Shown: piece after piece, positions 21,133 through 32,083 of the stretch | How positions within the stretch are numbered: position 1 is the stretch's first letter | Layout of the letters: every line of letters starts with the position of its first letter | Origin: Sabellastarte sp. h YS-2021 | Lineage: Eukaryota > Annelida > Polychaeta > Sabellida > Sabellidae | Assembly: GCA_964017235.1 (NCBI GenBank) | Contig: OZ024931.1 | Span: 120,787,530-120,851,529 of the forward strand | Length of the DNA stretch: 64,000 bases | Direction: 5' to 3' | Program-made: the position numbers and the translations under genes | The notes under the pieces: generated by a model | Seen by the model: the letters and a program-made list of their open reading frames with translations, nothing else | The model's database searches: none | Told to the model about the DNA's origin: nothing

Positions 21133-21722
21133 AAATAGAAATGCTGCTTGAAGAGTGAGTATTTTATGTAAGAACGTCTGTTCAGTTAGAGATCAAATAC
21201 TTCAAATTATCGTACTTCCGTGGGGGTTGCCTAGCAGTATTACGAATTAAAATATGCAAATTAAAAACGTGAGGTCATGGAATTCCCAGAGGGCTTCCTA
21301 GAACTATTATAAAATAAATTATGCAAATTAGAAAGAAAAAAAATGTGAGTAGACAGAAGTCTGTAGATTTTCCTGCAATTTTTTACAACAAATTATGCAA
21401 ATAAGAAAAAAAACATGGGGAGACAGAAGTTTGTGGAGTTTACTTCAATATTTTAAAATAAAATACGCAAACTGAAAAAAAAAAACGTGAGCAGACAGAA
21501 GTCGGTGGGGTTTCCTTTGTGTCAAGTTAAGGTGTGTGCCAAGATACAAAGCCAAGCAGTATGCTGCTACTCTGCATAAGTTGGGCGCATTCATAAGTTG
21601 GCCGCCCTCACCACACCTTCACAGGGCTTTAACATGAGTGGCCTAGTACACTCTGAAATCATGTATTATTGTTAAACTTATTATATGCAACAGTTTCCAT
21701 TTATGTACAATAACCTATTTGT
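21133..21722. other. Dispersed repeat pieces, no gene
   Basis: 21140-21220 resembles 1050-1130. 21230-21510 has three loose copies of a unit with GTGAGxAGACAGAAGT and AAATTATGCAAATTA. 21555-21610 holds a half copy of the terminal repeat of the MITE at 21723-21955 (GCATAAGTTGG.CGC). No coding signal. Confidence 0.5.
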
Positions 21723-21955
21723 CTGCTTCCTCGCATAAGTTGGCCGCGGGTCGTAAGCTGGCCACCACTCATTTAAATGTATCAAACAGACAAATGTGTG
21801 GTTGCACAGGTTTTAAAAGTAGTACCGTAGTTATAATAAATCTTATTATAATAGACCATTCAAGAAATGATACAGGCCTTTAGATTTATAGAAATTTCAA
21901 AATATGATGATGGTGGCCAACTTACGACCCGCAGCCAACTTATGCAGGGAAGCAG
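21723..21955. mobile_element. MITE with ~45-bp inverted repeats
   Basis: 233-bp element. The left end CTGCTTCCTCGCATAAGTTG runs to GGTCGTAAGCTGGCCACCA. The right end is its near-perfect complement, ending GGGAAGCAG. The core is AT-rich and non-coding. No convincing target duplication was seen, so the superfamily is not assigned. Confidence 0.7.
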
Positions 21956-22183
21956 TATAGTCAAGTATCCTTGATTCGAGGGTCTTCTTGATTCGAGTAT
22001 CGCTGTTTTTTTATGGTTATAAAAGCATCTATTTTCACTTTTTATAACATAAAATGGTGCTTTGGTATTTATAGTTTTATAAAACACATCCAAATTGCTG
22101 CAAAATAAAATATTTATACGTGAAATAAGCTCACAAGTAAAACGTTAAAACTCGCGAATCATCAAGACGTAAGGCTACTGTAG
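21956..22183. other. No gene or clear repeat seen
   Basis: Contains a short doublet CCTTGATTCGAGGGTCTTCT / TTGATTCGAGTATCGC near 21968-22005 and otherwise AT-rich sequence. Confidence 0.4.
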
Positions 22184-22812
22184 TACAGTACACGGGTGGA
22201 CACAAAGATAAACGGACACGAAGATAAACGGTCTGACAAACTTTTCAAAAATAAGTGGTGTAAACAACAAATTTGCACAAACTAAGAAACATAATAGACT
22301 TAAACAAAGCTTGTTAAAGTAGGAACTTCACCTGTCCTTGTTCGTCCGTACCCTTGTCCGTACCCTTGCCCGTGAAAAGAATAAAACCAATCAAAGTATC
22401 ACAGCAAACTACACCTGTCCTTACCCGTACCCTTGAAAGTTAATACCCGTGTCAGTGCACGGATGGGATGGTTTCTGATCGTTCTTTCACGGACACGGAT
22501 GAGGGGGGCAGAACTTCTACAGTTCTTGAGGATTACATGAAAATTAAGTTCCCCTCCCCATCCGTGTCCTCAACAGAATAATGTTAAATGAAAAACACGT
22601 ACAGAAATAAGGATAGGTGTAGTCACTGTCACTGACAAGGACACGGACACTGATTGAAAAAACGGACACGGACAAGGACAGGTGAAGTTCTTACTTATGA
22701 CATTTGTTATTTATTTTATTCAATTTAATTATTTATACCACTAAAACAAGCCAAGTTCTGAAAACATTTATCTTCGTGTCCAGTTTATCTTTGTGTCCAC
22801 CCGTGTACTGTA
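22184..22812. mobile_element. Fold-back element with GGACACRRAGATAAAC repeats
   Basis: 629 bp. The left end TACAGTACACGGGTGGACAC with AAAGATAAACGGACACGAAG is matched by the inverted right end. Inner segments are inverted as well (GAACTTCACCTGTCCTTG and GACAGGTGAAGTTC), with many CCGTACCCTTG / GGACACGGACA steps between. A lone piece of the end (ACATGGGTGGACACAAAGAT) lies at about 1312. Non-coding. Confidence 0.7.
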
Positions 22813-23112
22813 GGAGTGTTGCAGTGGTCGTGAAATCTACGTCTTGCGGTCGTAATTGCACTCTCAGGTATGCACGAGCTAAATTATAACAGGGGAGATT
22901 ATATGTATTTATGAAAAATACCTGATTAACTATGTCAACTGATAGTCTGGTACACTAGGGCTATTTGTCACAAAATATATACAACGAGGTCAAAACTTTT
23001 CAAAATGGCTTCCTCCTGGGACCTTACTAGTACGAAGTGATTAGGCGTCGGGTACCAGACATACATTGTCAGCAATGCGCGTCGGGTCCCTGATGTATAT
23101 TTGCTTTATAAT
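22813..23112. other. No gene seen
   Basis: AT-rich, with a short direct repeat of GCGTCGGGTACC / GCGTCGGGTCCC (about 23045-23090). Related GTGTCGGGTCATGG lies beyond the neighbouring element at 23840. Confidence 0.4.
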
Positions 23113-23836
23113 AGAGAGTTTAAGATACAAGTACACGTCGTGACGTGTACTGCAAAGAGAACGTATGACGTCATCTTTGGCGTTTTTATCAAACTCCGTA
23201 CGTCAAGCTACAAGTTCACAACGTGAAAAACTAGTTCTACAAGTAAAGACAAAACGTGAGGGTTTATCTCAACTTTATACTATTAAATCTTCATTTTCTA
23301 TAATCAACTGTTAAGCAATAATATATTCAAGTATCTTACATTATATTTATGTTGCTAAAATGTAGTTTTAGACATAAAATACACTTGATAACACTGTTTT
23401 TAAAAAGCCTGTAGCTTTTGCCATATGCAACAGATTAGGGACGGACTATTCCTTATCATGCTATATTGTATTTACCTTTGTGGTAAGTTTAAGAAAAAAC
23501 AAAACTTGAAATTAAATAGTTTATGTATACATTGGCCATTTATGTATTTAATCTTTATTATTTTATTTTACAAGCACAGCAACTGTTGAGAAAGTTTACA
23601 TATTACATTAATTGAATCATAATACATGATGAAGTAAAAAACAGTCCATCCCTCTACCATACATTCCTTGCAGTGAAATTCACTCCATTTCCAAGCATAA
23701 ATAACCAAATGGGGAGGGGAGCATGACATCACGTAGTACTTGTATCTTAAACCAAAAATGACATACGGGAACGTCTACGTATACTTATAGATTTTGCAGT
23801 ACACGTAATTTCCAAAACGTATATCTTAAACTCTCT
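23113..23836. mobile_element. Inverted-repeat element, 724 bp
   Basis: Terminal AGAGAGTTTAAGATAC at 23113 is matched by the complement GTATATCTTAAACTCTCT ending at 23836. The subterminal blocks pair loosely (ACGTGTACTGCA left, TGCAGTACACG right; GATACAAGTAC and GTACTTGTATC). Non-coding core. The flanks suggest a short TA or TAT duplication, but this is not clear. Confidence 0.6.
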
Positions 23837-24200
23837 TATGTGTCGGGTCATGGAAAAAATACAGCATATCCTGACAATCTCATTGTCACAGATTTCCATG
23901 GGGCTTTCTAACAATATTTTATAAATACTTCATATTTGTGGACTAAACAAAAAAATAGAATCCAGCTTATGAATATTAATAATGAGGAACTTAAGGCTGC
24001 TTGAAGATCAAATACTTCACGCAGTGGTTAAATCATTGAGGCTTCCATTTTATAAAATATTGCTAGAAAACCCAAGAGAAATCCATGACCTCATATCTTC
24101 TCACGAATATTAATAAGTCGAAACTATGGCCGTGAGTTCTTAAGCTTAAAGTTTTTGATCAAACAAGAAAATATGACTGACAGATTTCTGTGGGCTTTTC
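23837..24200. other. Dispersed repeat pieces, no gene
   Basis: Carries copies of the repeat also at 1000-1130 and 21140-21300 (TTTCCATGGGGCTTTCTAAC, CTGCTTGAAGATCAAATAC, ATGACCTCATATCTTC). No frame of interest. Confidence 0.4.
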
Positions 24201-25851
24201 TACGGAAACCTATAAGGGTCATGTTAAAAAAAATTAAGTCGTAGTTACGGCTTACACAAGTCGTAATTACGACATACTAAGTCATAATTACGACTTATGA
24301 AATTTTTTTAAAACAAAAAACAACAACTCCTAAGTCGTAATTACGACTTATGAATTTTTCTAAAACCAAAAACAAGAACTCCTAAGTCGTAATTACGACT
24401 TACTATCTTATAATTACGACTTACACAAGTCGTAATTACGAGATAGTAAGTCGTAATTACGACTTATGAATTTTTTTATAATGAAAAACAACAAAATTGT
24501 CTTGCAATTATACCTTAAGACTGGGTCACATTGGGACGATTTCAAAACAACAATGGAGGTAGCTAATGCAGCATAAAGTTGACCAAACAATATTCCTTTA
24601 AAACACCAATCTATGCTAGTAGAGGGTGTTCAGTCATCTCCAAACCTCTGTCTCTCTATTGTAAATGTGAGTATGACCCTGAGCAGTTGATGTGGATGTT
24701 AAACAACTAGATATCTTTAACTAAGTTGGACATGACTGACAGGACAAGGCCACAGCGCCTAGCTGACCATAAATCTTTTGCTACATATACTCAAGATTGG
24801 AAAGTTGCTCTCACTTCAAACCAAGTAGCCAGTACTACCAGCCTACAGAACACTGACTAAGAACATTCAGTTAGAGCCAATGACATTAAACAACTAGCTT
24901 ACACTCTCAATATTGTGCACTGGGTGTAGCCTGTTAGTAACCCGTCATAGAGCCACATGGACTTCAATATTGCCTGACCTAATTTTCCTTGCTTAGGCTA
25001 AAGTGGGTGTTACATTGTACTATCTTTTCCAGTGGCATGCCCACAGCCCTAGAATGTTGTTTATTTTTGGGTGAGGGTTGTGGGTAACTTGTGTAGGATT
25101 GTTGGGTGTCTTGGCTTGTTGTGAAAAAAATTACACATCTTTGATATTTGCACAGGCTACCTACAACTTTTGGTAAAAAACAATAGAACATCTATTTTAA
25201 ACTATGCCCAATAGAGTTAAAAAGTCTCAAACTGGAAAACTGTAATCAAGTGTACTCTCTATGACAACCTACTTTTTTGATTTGATATTGTTGCACACTC
25301 ACAACGTAAATTTGTCCTAATGTGACCAGGGCATCATCTCCAAGGTTCTTTTATGTGCCTCTGAGGATAGGGCCCAATGACACGGGACCTCCCTTATAGT
25401 GATCATCCAAGTCACTATGTATCTCCCTGACTCAGGCTTGAACCCAGATTAACAGTGCACCAGGTAAGTGTGTGACCCACTTGACCACCAAGGGAGATCA
25501 TGCCCAACTTAGAGCTTTAGCTTTGAGCAAACACCACACCCTCTACTAGCATAGATTGGTGTTATAAAGGAATATTGTTTGGTCAACTTTATTCTGCACT
25601 AGCTACCTCCATTGTTGTTTTAAAATCGTCCCAAGGTGACCCAGTCTTAAGTTATAATTGCAAGACAATTTTGTGGTTTTTCGTTTTAAAAAAAATTCAT
25701 AAGTCGTAATTACGACTTAAGAGTTGTTGTGTTTTGTTTTTAAAAAATTTCATAAGTCGTAATTACGACTTAGTATGTTGCAATTGCGACTTGTGTAAGT
25801 CGTAATTACGACTTTTTTTTTTTTTTAACATGACCCTTATAGGCTTCCGTA
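24201..25851. mobile_element. Inverted-repeat element with palindrome arrays
   Basis: 1651 bp. The ends TACGGAAACCTATAAGGGTC (24201) and their complement at 25851 open inverted repeats of about 400 bp, later including CCTCTACTAGCATAGATTGG and its partner. Each arm carries repeated copies of the 18-bp perfect palindrome AAGTCGTAATTACGACTT: about eight intact or near-intact on the left (24237-24470) and four on the right (25697-25815). CTTTTC follows or precedes the ends (24195-24200; 25852-25857), a possible 6-bp target duplication. The core holds a tRNA-like piece at 25421-25498. No transposase is recognised. Confidence 0.75.
25421..25498 (-). other. tRNA-derived sequence (SINE head or tRNA pseudogene)
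   Basis: On the minus strand ATCTCCCT at the 5' side pairs with AGGGAGAT 78 nt later like an acceptor stem. Between lie an A-box-like TGGTCAAGTGGGT and a B-box-like GGGTTCAAGCC. The anticodon arm is not convincing, so this is not a working tRNA gene. The sequence continues downstream to about 25330 as a possible SINE body. Confidence 0.5.
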
Positions 25852-26161
25852 CTTTTCTAATGTTCCCTTCCATTTACTGGTTATATATTTTTGACCAATC
25901 AAAATGCTTGACTGATGCATAATGTCCTCATTTAACATCCGGGAACCGACATATAAGTAAACAATTAGACGTCAGGTTCCAGGTCATCCTCACGCGGGAT
26001 TGCTTTTCCTCGAAAACAATCTTTTTTCGAGAGGAAAAAGTCTCGCGAGAGAATGGTTCCAGGTGTCCCGTGAAATTTTTCTCCCGTGAATCCGTTATTC
26101 GCCGGAAATTTGTGAATTATCTAGGGTTATAAATCACAAAACCTCGGACTTTATTTCTACA
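25852..26161. other. No gene seen
   Basis: Mixed sequence with CTCGCGAGAG-type dyads near 26030-26050. Nothing coding. Confidence 0.4.
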
Positions 26162-26311
26162 GGAATAACCCCTGACCAAACCACAGTATACGCAGAATTT
26201 TACCATGGTTTGAGGTTATAAACCCCGAAGGCGAAGGCGAAGCCTGAGGGGTTTATTGCTCAAACCATGGTAAAATTATGCGTATACCGTGGTTTGGGAG
26301 GGGATTATTCC
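26162..26311. mobile_element. 150-bp near-perfect fold-back (hairpin)
   Basis: GGAATAACCCCTGACCAAAC at the left is matched by GGTTTGGGAGGGGATTATTC at the right. The inner ATTTTACCATGGTTTGAG and CTCAAACCATGGTAAAAT are perfectly paired. Only about 10 bases (CGAAGGCGAAG) separate the arms. A transcript would form one long stem. Probably a small palindromic MITE. Confidence 0.75.
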
Positions 26312-26549
26312 TATTCTAACATGACAAATTATTTTAAGATGAATAATTATTCCAGATTTTACTGTAAAACGGTCATTGTTACGACAGCCATAATGAGCGA
26401 TAAAAGGGAGTAACAGGGTTATGCTATATTTTACCGGGGAAGTATTTCGTCGTTTAGCCAATCAGAATTGAGGACACATCCGTGTCATGTCCAATAAACC
26501 TAAGCATGTGTGATCCAGGCACAAATGTGCTGAAAATGGAATGGAACAA

Positions 26550-26784
26550 TTTATTTATTTATTTGGGGTTTTACGCCGCTTTCAACACTGTACAGGTCAT
26601 ATCACGACGGGTAGTTGGAAGGGCAGAGGAAACCAGTACATACAGTTCGTTAGGGTTCTGTACTGTAAACTGCCAACCAACGGCAAGCAACTACCAGCTT
26701 TCCCACTTGAGGCCGTGCCGGGGATCGAACCCCGGCCTCAGAGGTGGGAGGCGAGAGTGTTACCACTCTGCCACCGTGGCCCCT
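26550..26784 (-). mobile_element. tRNA-derived SINE, copy 1
   Basis: Read on the minus strand: GGGGCCACGGTGGCAGAGTG (A-box region), then GGGGTTCGATCCCCGGC (B box), a conserved body, and a 3' tail CCCCAAATAAATAAATAAA. It is flanked by the 13-bp duplication TGGAATGGAACAA (26537-26549 and 26785-26797), the expected mark of LINE-driven insertion. The second copy at 32461-32696 is very similar. It resembles the widespread molluscan tRNA-SINEs; family name not assigned. Confidence 0.88.
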
Positions 26785-26849
26785 TGGAATGGAACAAAAG
26801 CAACTGTAGACTAATATTGGTGACTTAACATATACTCTATTCCGTGTCT

Positions 26850-26985
26850 CAGAGGTATTGGACTTGGCAACAGCTATGGAATGATGATTTTTAATTGGAT
26901 TCGGGTGTTGCGCCCTAGAGTTTGCCTGGCAGAGATTAAGTGCTATAAAAGTACATTATAGAATAGAATAGAATGCTCATTAGGT
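26850..26985 (+). mobile_element. LINE 3' end fragment
   Basis: GCGCCCTAGAGT ... AGATTAAGTGCTATAAAAGT followed by GAATAGAATAGAATG. The LINE copy at 32962-34177 (minus strand) ends in the same way (CGCCTTAGAGT, GATTAAGTGCTATAAAAGTC, then GATTA repeats). This is therefore a severely 5'-truncated copy of that family with its simple-repeat tail. Confidence 0.65.
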
Positions 26986-26989
26986 CACA

Positions 26990-28400
26990 GTAGCGTCATA
27001 TTTAGGTAACCTTGCTATATCTTACAAATAACTTTGATTCAGAGACCCTACCCTACTGGGATAACTCCAATCAGAATCTTAAAACAACTGCAGTGTATAA
27101 TACGAAGAGGCACTGAAGTAATACTATAAGGTGTTCTGATGTACATGTGTCTTTGTTTAATTTAATTTCAAGTTTCCTTCCGTAAATGAGGAAGTCCTTC
27201 CTGAGAAAAATGAGTATTTTTGTTTGTTGAATGAAAGCTTGATCAATTCCATTTAAGGTTTAAAGAGTTTCTCACTCAAATGGTAAAAAATTATCATTTT
27301 ATGGGTTAGTAAGGAAGTTAAGCCTATTCACCAACGGGGGTTCAATTGGAGGTTACTCTTGTGGAAACTGTGATAATAAGGGTTCCCCTTTACAGAGTGA
27401 ATACTGATAAGAGTTACCCTATACATAGTGGACTAGGTGGACAACCTGAATTAGGGTTTCCCTGTGACATATGCATGCACCCACCTTTGATATTGTGTTG
27501 GATCTGTACATATAACATTTTGCATTAAAATACATCACAGTACATTTACAATGATACAGATTTGAATCTAGAAAAAACTATATATAGGCTTTGATAAACT
27601 TAATGTGATTTGTGGTATTTTAAAAACAAAATCGTAAAAACAAAATTATTATATCCTTGAAGTTACCTTGTTACTTATTCTTTCTTCAGGATGTCACACT
27701 TGTTTATGCAAAATAAATGATTAACAAAAGGTTCTTTCTCTCTTTTCTTGATTTGGATCAATTAAATATGTTATATCTCAGACATAAGGTATACACTTAT
27801 TAAGCAAACAGTATTTATCTTTTATTGGCTTAACACTCTAAAAGGGCTAATTCTATGAAAAACATGTATTATAGCTACTGATTCATTCATGTTCAAAATC
27901 TTCATTTTAAGCTTGAAAAGTGAGAGTCTGCCTCACTTAAGCATTTCACCTAGATATATTTACTGTTGTACTATATTGGGGATGTTATCTGACATCTCTA
28001 TTTTGTTATTGTTTCTGCCATATCTGTCTAATACTTTTCATTGTGTTTAATTCTGACTTTATGAAAATGTGAAACACAAGTTATCAAAACTAAGTATCAG
28101 TATAATCAGACATGATTATAAATTTGATTTATAAACATTTAATATCTATTTTGGGGTTTTCTGTTTAAATGTGTAAATTAATTTGTTCCAGAAACATTTT
28201 TTGCATAAAATAATATAATTTTTAAAGATAAGGGCTACAATTGGACCTTTTTTAAAGAACACAAAACAGTTCAAAAAGCATATTTTGTTATTTCTGACAT
28301 TTAAGCTAAAGCTGAAAATTTTCAGTCAAATAAAATAGCCAGATAAACTTCATACAAAGTAATATGTCACTGATGGGGATGCTTATGTAACTAGGGGGCA
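26990..28400. other. Non-coding, no gene recognised
   Basis: 1.4 kb of AT-rich sequence. Short open frames only, with no domain, repeat array or splice-flanked exon that I would support. Confidence 0.45.
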
Positions 28401-28409
28401 TATACATTG

Positions 28410-28620
28410 AAAACCACGGTCGAATTAACGTTTGTAATTTATTTGTCTCTCGAATTGTCACCGATTAATGTTTGTCACTATTTCGTTTTTAGTGTTACCC
28501 ACGTGGCATGGTTGAAGAAGTTTACAGAAGGGAGTTTATGAAGTAGGTGTGTTTTAAACAAAATATCTGCATATACAGTAAAGTAATAGCTAATATTAAT
28601 TGCTACTTGATGTATAGGTT
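28410..28620. repeat. Left member of a 12.9-kb-separated inverted pair
   Basis: About 210 bp from CATTGAAAACCACGG through ATTTGTCTCTCGAATTGTCA, GAAGAAGTTTACAGAAGG and AATATTAATTGCTACTTGAT. It is repeated inverted at 41078-41295 with few differences. It could be the ends of one large element or two separate insertions. Confidence 0.65.
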
Positions 28621-28799
28621 GAATTGAAATGAATATTCGAAGCTGAAATTGAGAAATAGGCAATTTACAGACAGTTGTAAATGTGAGTTGGATAGAATCC
28701 TCTATTGTCACCCATCATAATAAAGTGACTTGCTGCTGATTGTTTTCCAAAAGTTTGGAAAGAAATAGATGCATAGACTTATTTGGAATGGGTAGCATA

Positions 28800-29550
28800 T
28801 CAATTTTTATCTTCTTTATGCTATATGTTTCAACTGTTAGTTTAATTTAGTGTTACTTTTGTAGTTGACCATGTATGTATTTTAGTTGTCACAAATTAGT
28901 CGCGAAATAGAGCAAAGTTTGTCAATTGACTAACTTCCTGTGTCATTGTCATTCTACAGTGAGAGATTTGTCATACTGTTAAAGGTTTGTCAGGTGACAA
29001 ATTTCATTAAAATTATTGCCTTGGAAACATAATCAGTGGCTAATGGGTGCATACCAATCGTACCACACACCTATTGTAGTTGACCTACTTACAGTTACCT
29101 GCACTGAAGACCGCAGTCAAAGTATTTATCGTAGTTTGTTTTCGTTTTTCTCTCAATCAATTCCTGAACGTTTGGTGATCACCTGATGCGCGCAGGAAAG
29201 TCGGGAAGTTCATGAAGTGGGCTGCAGGTTTTCAAGTAAAGATTTGGACAGAATTTACTCAAAAGTTTACCCAGAATGGGTAAGATAACAATATATATTT
29301 TCTTTATATTATTTATTTCAATTGTCAGTTTAATTTGGGGCAATTGTTGTAGTTGATTAGGCCACATGAATTTTAGTTGTCACAACTTAGTCACAAAAAA
29401 GACCAAAGTTTGTCAACTGACTATACATTCCCCTGCCATTGTCAATCTGTGTCAAATTAATGTTTGTCAGATGTTCGTTATACTAGGCAAGGTTTGTCAG
29501 TTAACAAATTTCAATGAACTTATTGCTTTAAAATTATAATCAGCCATAAG
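28800..29550 (+). repeat. Tandem duplication of a ~470-bp unit
   Basis: Sequence at about 28800-29040 (TTTTAGTTGTCACAAATTAG, GCAAAGTTTGTCAATTGACT, AGGTTTGTCAGGTGACAAAT) recurs at about 29285-29545 with the same order of blocks and moderate divergence. It is rich in TTTGTCA / TGACTA words, like 40080-41070. Confidence 0.65.
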
Positions 29551-29658
29551 CCAATTCACGGTCTCGCGAGAAAACTGCCTCTGTGAGAAATTCGGGATGA
29601 AAAGAAACAATATTTCCATTCGCAGAAACGTAAATTTTATTGCGCTCCAATAGCTTAC

Positions 29659-29806
29659 CATGCATGTGGAACTGAATGCTTACTCGGGAGGCCACAGGCA
29701 TTCGGCCAACGTCCCAGAAAAATGGACCAATAATAGTGGCGAGATGCCTTGGAATCCAGGTGACCCCAGTAGTGATGTAGCCATCCACTTCCTCTTTTTG
29801 AGTTGG
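29659..29806 (-). CDS. Probable host exon, NIDO-like fragment
   Basis: A 148-nt open segment bounded on the minus strand by a good acceptor (TTCATTATTTGCAG) and a donor (CATG|GTAAGC). It enters in phase 0 and leaves in phase 1. It encodes 49 residues including VDGYITTGVTW, IPRHLATIIGPFFWDVGRMP and VASRVSIQFHMH. The pattern of a G-Y-I stretch, then a PF(W/F)xDV core, then a short beta strand is reminiscent of the NIDO domain of nidogen- and tectorin-like extracellular proteins. That similarity is from memory and weak. No neighbouring exon of the same gene was identified. A damaged inverted copy lies at 30408-30560. Confidence 0.4.
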
Positions 29807-30263
29807 CTGCAAATAATGAAATACGTGCCTTTTATTGCAAGGAAAGAAAATTATTATTTCTGTGGATATACTTGTCGTTGGATACTGAAACTGCATCAGT
29901 TTCTTTATTTTATAGCATAGAATCTTATTTTGTGACAATTCACAGATCAGACGAGTATTTTTATCATATTTTGCAACTTTAAGTCCACTTCTGGGTTCAC
30001 GTTGTAAAGAATTAAGGACTCGTGCTGTAGCTTATATACCATACAGGACATTGGCCTGTTGAAATAAAATATTTAACCCCTATCTGCTTCCATATTTGAC
30101 CATTTTTACAAATATAAATTAAAGCACAAAACGAGCCCTTGTTGAAAGAAGTCATCGGAAACAACTTCTGTCCTTGTCTACACAGCAATTGCTTACAAAC
30201 TAATGCACGATTCGTGCATGCAGCTTATATACAGGAATATATGCCTGTTGGAATCAAATAAAA
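29807..30263. other. Intron-like sequence, no gene
   Basis: Follows the acceptor of the minus-strand exon. Contains two loose copies of a ~190-bp piece (CAGCTTATATACCATACAGG / CAGCTTATATACAGGAATAT). No other exon seen. Confidence 0.4.
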
Positions 30264-30405
30264 CTAAACCTACGCATTGGAGAACCGATGCAAATTTGTA
30301 TCCACCAGAAAGACAACTCACCAAAGCCAGTGAACCATTGTTTGACCTTGAGGGAGGTGCCCAAGGTCAAAGCTGAAGACAGCAAAAGATTCCCAGCCCA
30401 TGATT
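30264..30405 (-). mobile_element. Helitron-like 3' end fragment
   Basis: On the minus strand one 147-bp-type core monomer (TTTGACCTTGGGC...) leads into TCTGGTGGATAC, the hairpin GCATCGGTTCTCCAATGC and then GGTTTAG before TTT. It matches the 3' end at 30657 except that the terminal CTAG has become TTAG. It lies outside the main element as a second 3' end, and the next sequence upstream is a copied exon fragment. Confidence 0.6.
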
Positions 30406-30407
30406 TC

Positions 30408-30560
30408 AACTACAGTACTAAGGCACCGAGCCATTATTATTTCGTCCATTTTTCTTGGACGTTGGCCGGATACCTGCGGTCTCCTGAGATCAGCATTCAG
30501 TTCCTCAGGGAAAGCTATTGTAGTGCAATAAAAGCAATACTTTTCAAGTAAAAAGTGATT
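30408..30560 (+). pseudogene. Inverted, damaged copy of the 29659-29806 exon
   Basis: CATTATTATTTCGTCCATTT, CTTGGACGTTGGCCGGAT and GATCAGCATTCAGTTCC follow the minus-strand exon base for base with scattered changes. The similarity continues past the donor site (AAAGCTATTGTAGTGCAATAAAA against the intron's AAGCTATTGGAGCGCAATAAAA). The reading frame is broken and the donor GT has become GA. Because the intron is included, this is a genomic copy, not a processed one. It sits directly against a Helitron-like end. Confidence 0.6.
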
Positions 30561-30656
30561 CAGTGCTTTTCATAAACAATATTTTATTGAAGCAATTAGT
30601 GCTTGATTTCATGAGTTTTAAAACATTAAAAATTATTTTAAAAATTCATCAAAAAA

Positions 30657-31980
30657 CTAGACCTATGCATCGGAGAACCGATACACAACTGTATCCACCG
30701 GAAAGACAACGCACCAAAGTCAGTGAACCATGTTTGACCTTGAAGGAGAGGCCAAAGGTTAAATCTGACCACAACAGAAAATTTGAAGCCCATGATTTCC
30801 TATAAGTTGGTTTCACATTGCAAACCTCTAGGATCAATAATAAGCAAGTTATAAGCACTTTTAAGTATGACTGTCCTCATTTGACCTTGAAGGAGGGGCT
30901 AAAGGTCAAATGTGACCACATCAGAAAATTCCCTGCCCATGGTTTCCCATTACTTGGTTTCACATTGCAAGCCTCTAAGACCAATAATAAGCGAGTTACA
31001 AGCACTTTTAAGTTTGGCTATCCTCGTTTGACCATGAAGGAGGGGCCCAAGGTCAAATCCATCCAAACCAGAAGATTCTCAGGGTGTGATTTCCTATATG
31101 TTGGTTTACCATCCCAAACTTCTAGGGCCAACAATAAGTGAGTTATAAGCACTTTTAAGTTTGGCCATCCTCATTTGACCTTGACGGAGGGGCCCAAGGT
31201 AAAATCTGAGCACACCAGAAGATTTCCAGCCCATGATTTCCTGTAGGTTGGTTTACCATCCCAAACCTCTGGGACCAATAATAAGGGAGTTATAAGCACT
31301 TTTAAGTTTGGCTATCCTTGTTTGACCTTGAAGGAGGGGTCCAAGGTCAAATCTGACCACAACAAAAGAATCCCAGCCCATGATTTCCAATATGTTGGTT
31401 TACCATCCCAAACCTGTAGGACCAAGAATAAGCGAGTTATAAGCACTTGTAAGTTTGGCTAACCTCGTTTTACCTTGAAGGAGAGCCCAAGGTCAAATCT
31501 GTCCACACCCAAAGATTCCCAGCTCATGATTTCCTGTAGGTTTTTTTACCATCCCAAACCTTTAGGACCAATAATATGGGAGATATAGACATTTTTAAAG
31601 TCCACTATGTGGGGTACTTTGGCACTCCGTGGATGACCTTGAATTTGGAACTCCAAGGTCAAATGTCTGTAAGGTTGTAGAGGACATGTATATCTGTTAT
31701 AAATATCACCTATGAAGAGATTCAACCTTCTACCTATGAGAACCAGCCAGTAGAAAAATGTAGATAATTTTCAAAGTAATGCCCGCGGCGGCCATCTTGT
31801 TTTCCAGAATGAGGCTAATTTCAGTCCCAGAGAAATTTACCCCCAATGAAGATATCCTGCAAATTTGGTGAACCTAGCTGGTGTAGTTTTTCTCTGAGAG
31901 CATTAATGCCAAAAATCTCTGCGTGCTGCGGCGGCGTAGCGAATGCTAAACCAAAGTATCCACCGGATGCCTCCTGTGGA
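30657..31980 (-). mobile_element. Non-autonomous Helitron-like element E1
   Basis: On the minus strand it starts A|TCCACAGGAGGCATCCGGTGG and ends with hairpin ATCGGTTCTCCGAT, then GCATAGGTCTAG|T. TC start, CTRR end, hairpin about 10 nt before the end, and insertion between A and T are the Helitron rules. The core is about six ~147-bp tandem units (TTTGACCTTG ... CAAGGTCAAA, AAATCATGGGCTGG, CTAGAGGTTTGGGATGGTAA on this strand). The 5' ~380 bp include GGCCGCCGCGGGCATT. No Rep/helicase gene. The same ends occur at 37090 and 52022-53038. Confidence 0.75.
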
Positions 31981-32083
31981 TACAATTATCCATTATTTGA
32001 GACATATTGCTCAAAGACAAATTTTTTTTAAAAGTCATGTCTGAATATTTTTTTGCCATTCTTGTAACAAAAAATTGGACTGG

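Noticed and set aside
25421-25498. Functional tRNA gene
   Set aside because: The acceptor stem and boxes are recognisable, but no sound anticodon arm could be drawn by eye.
26482-26828. Two plus-strand frames of 95 and 110 codons
   Set aside because: They lie across the minus-strand SINE and its target duplication.
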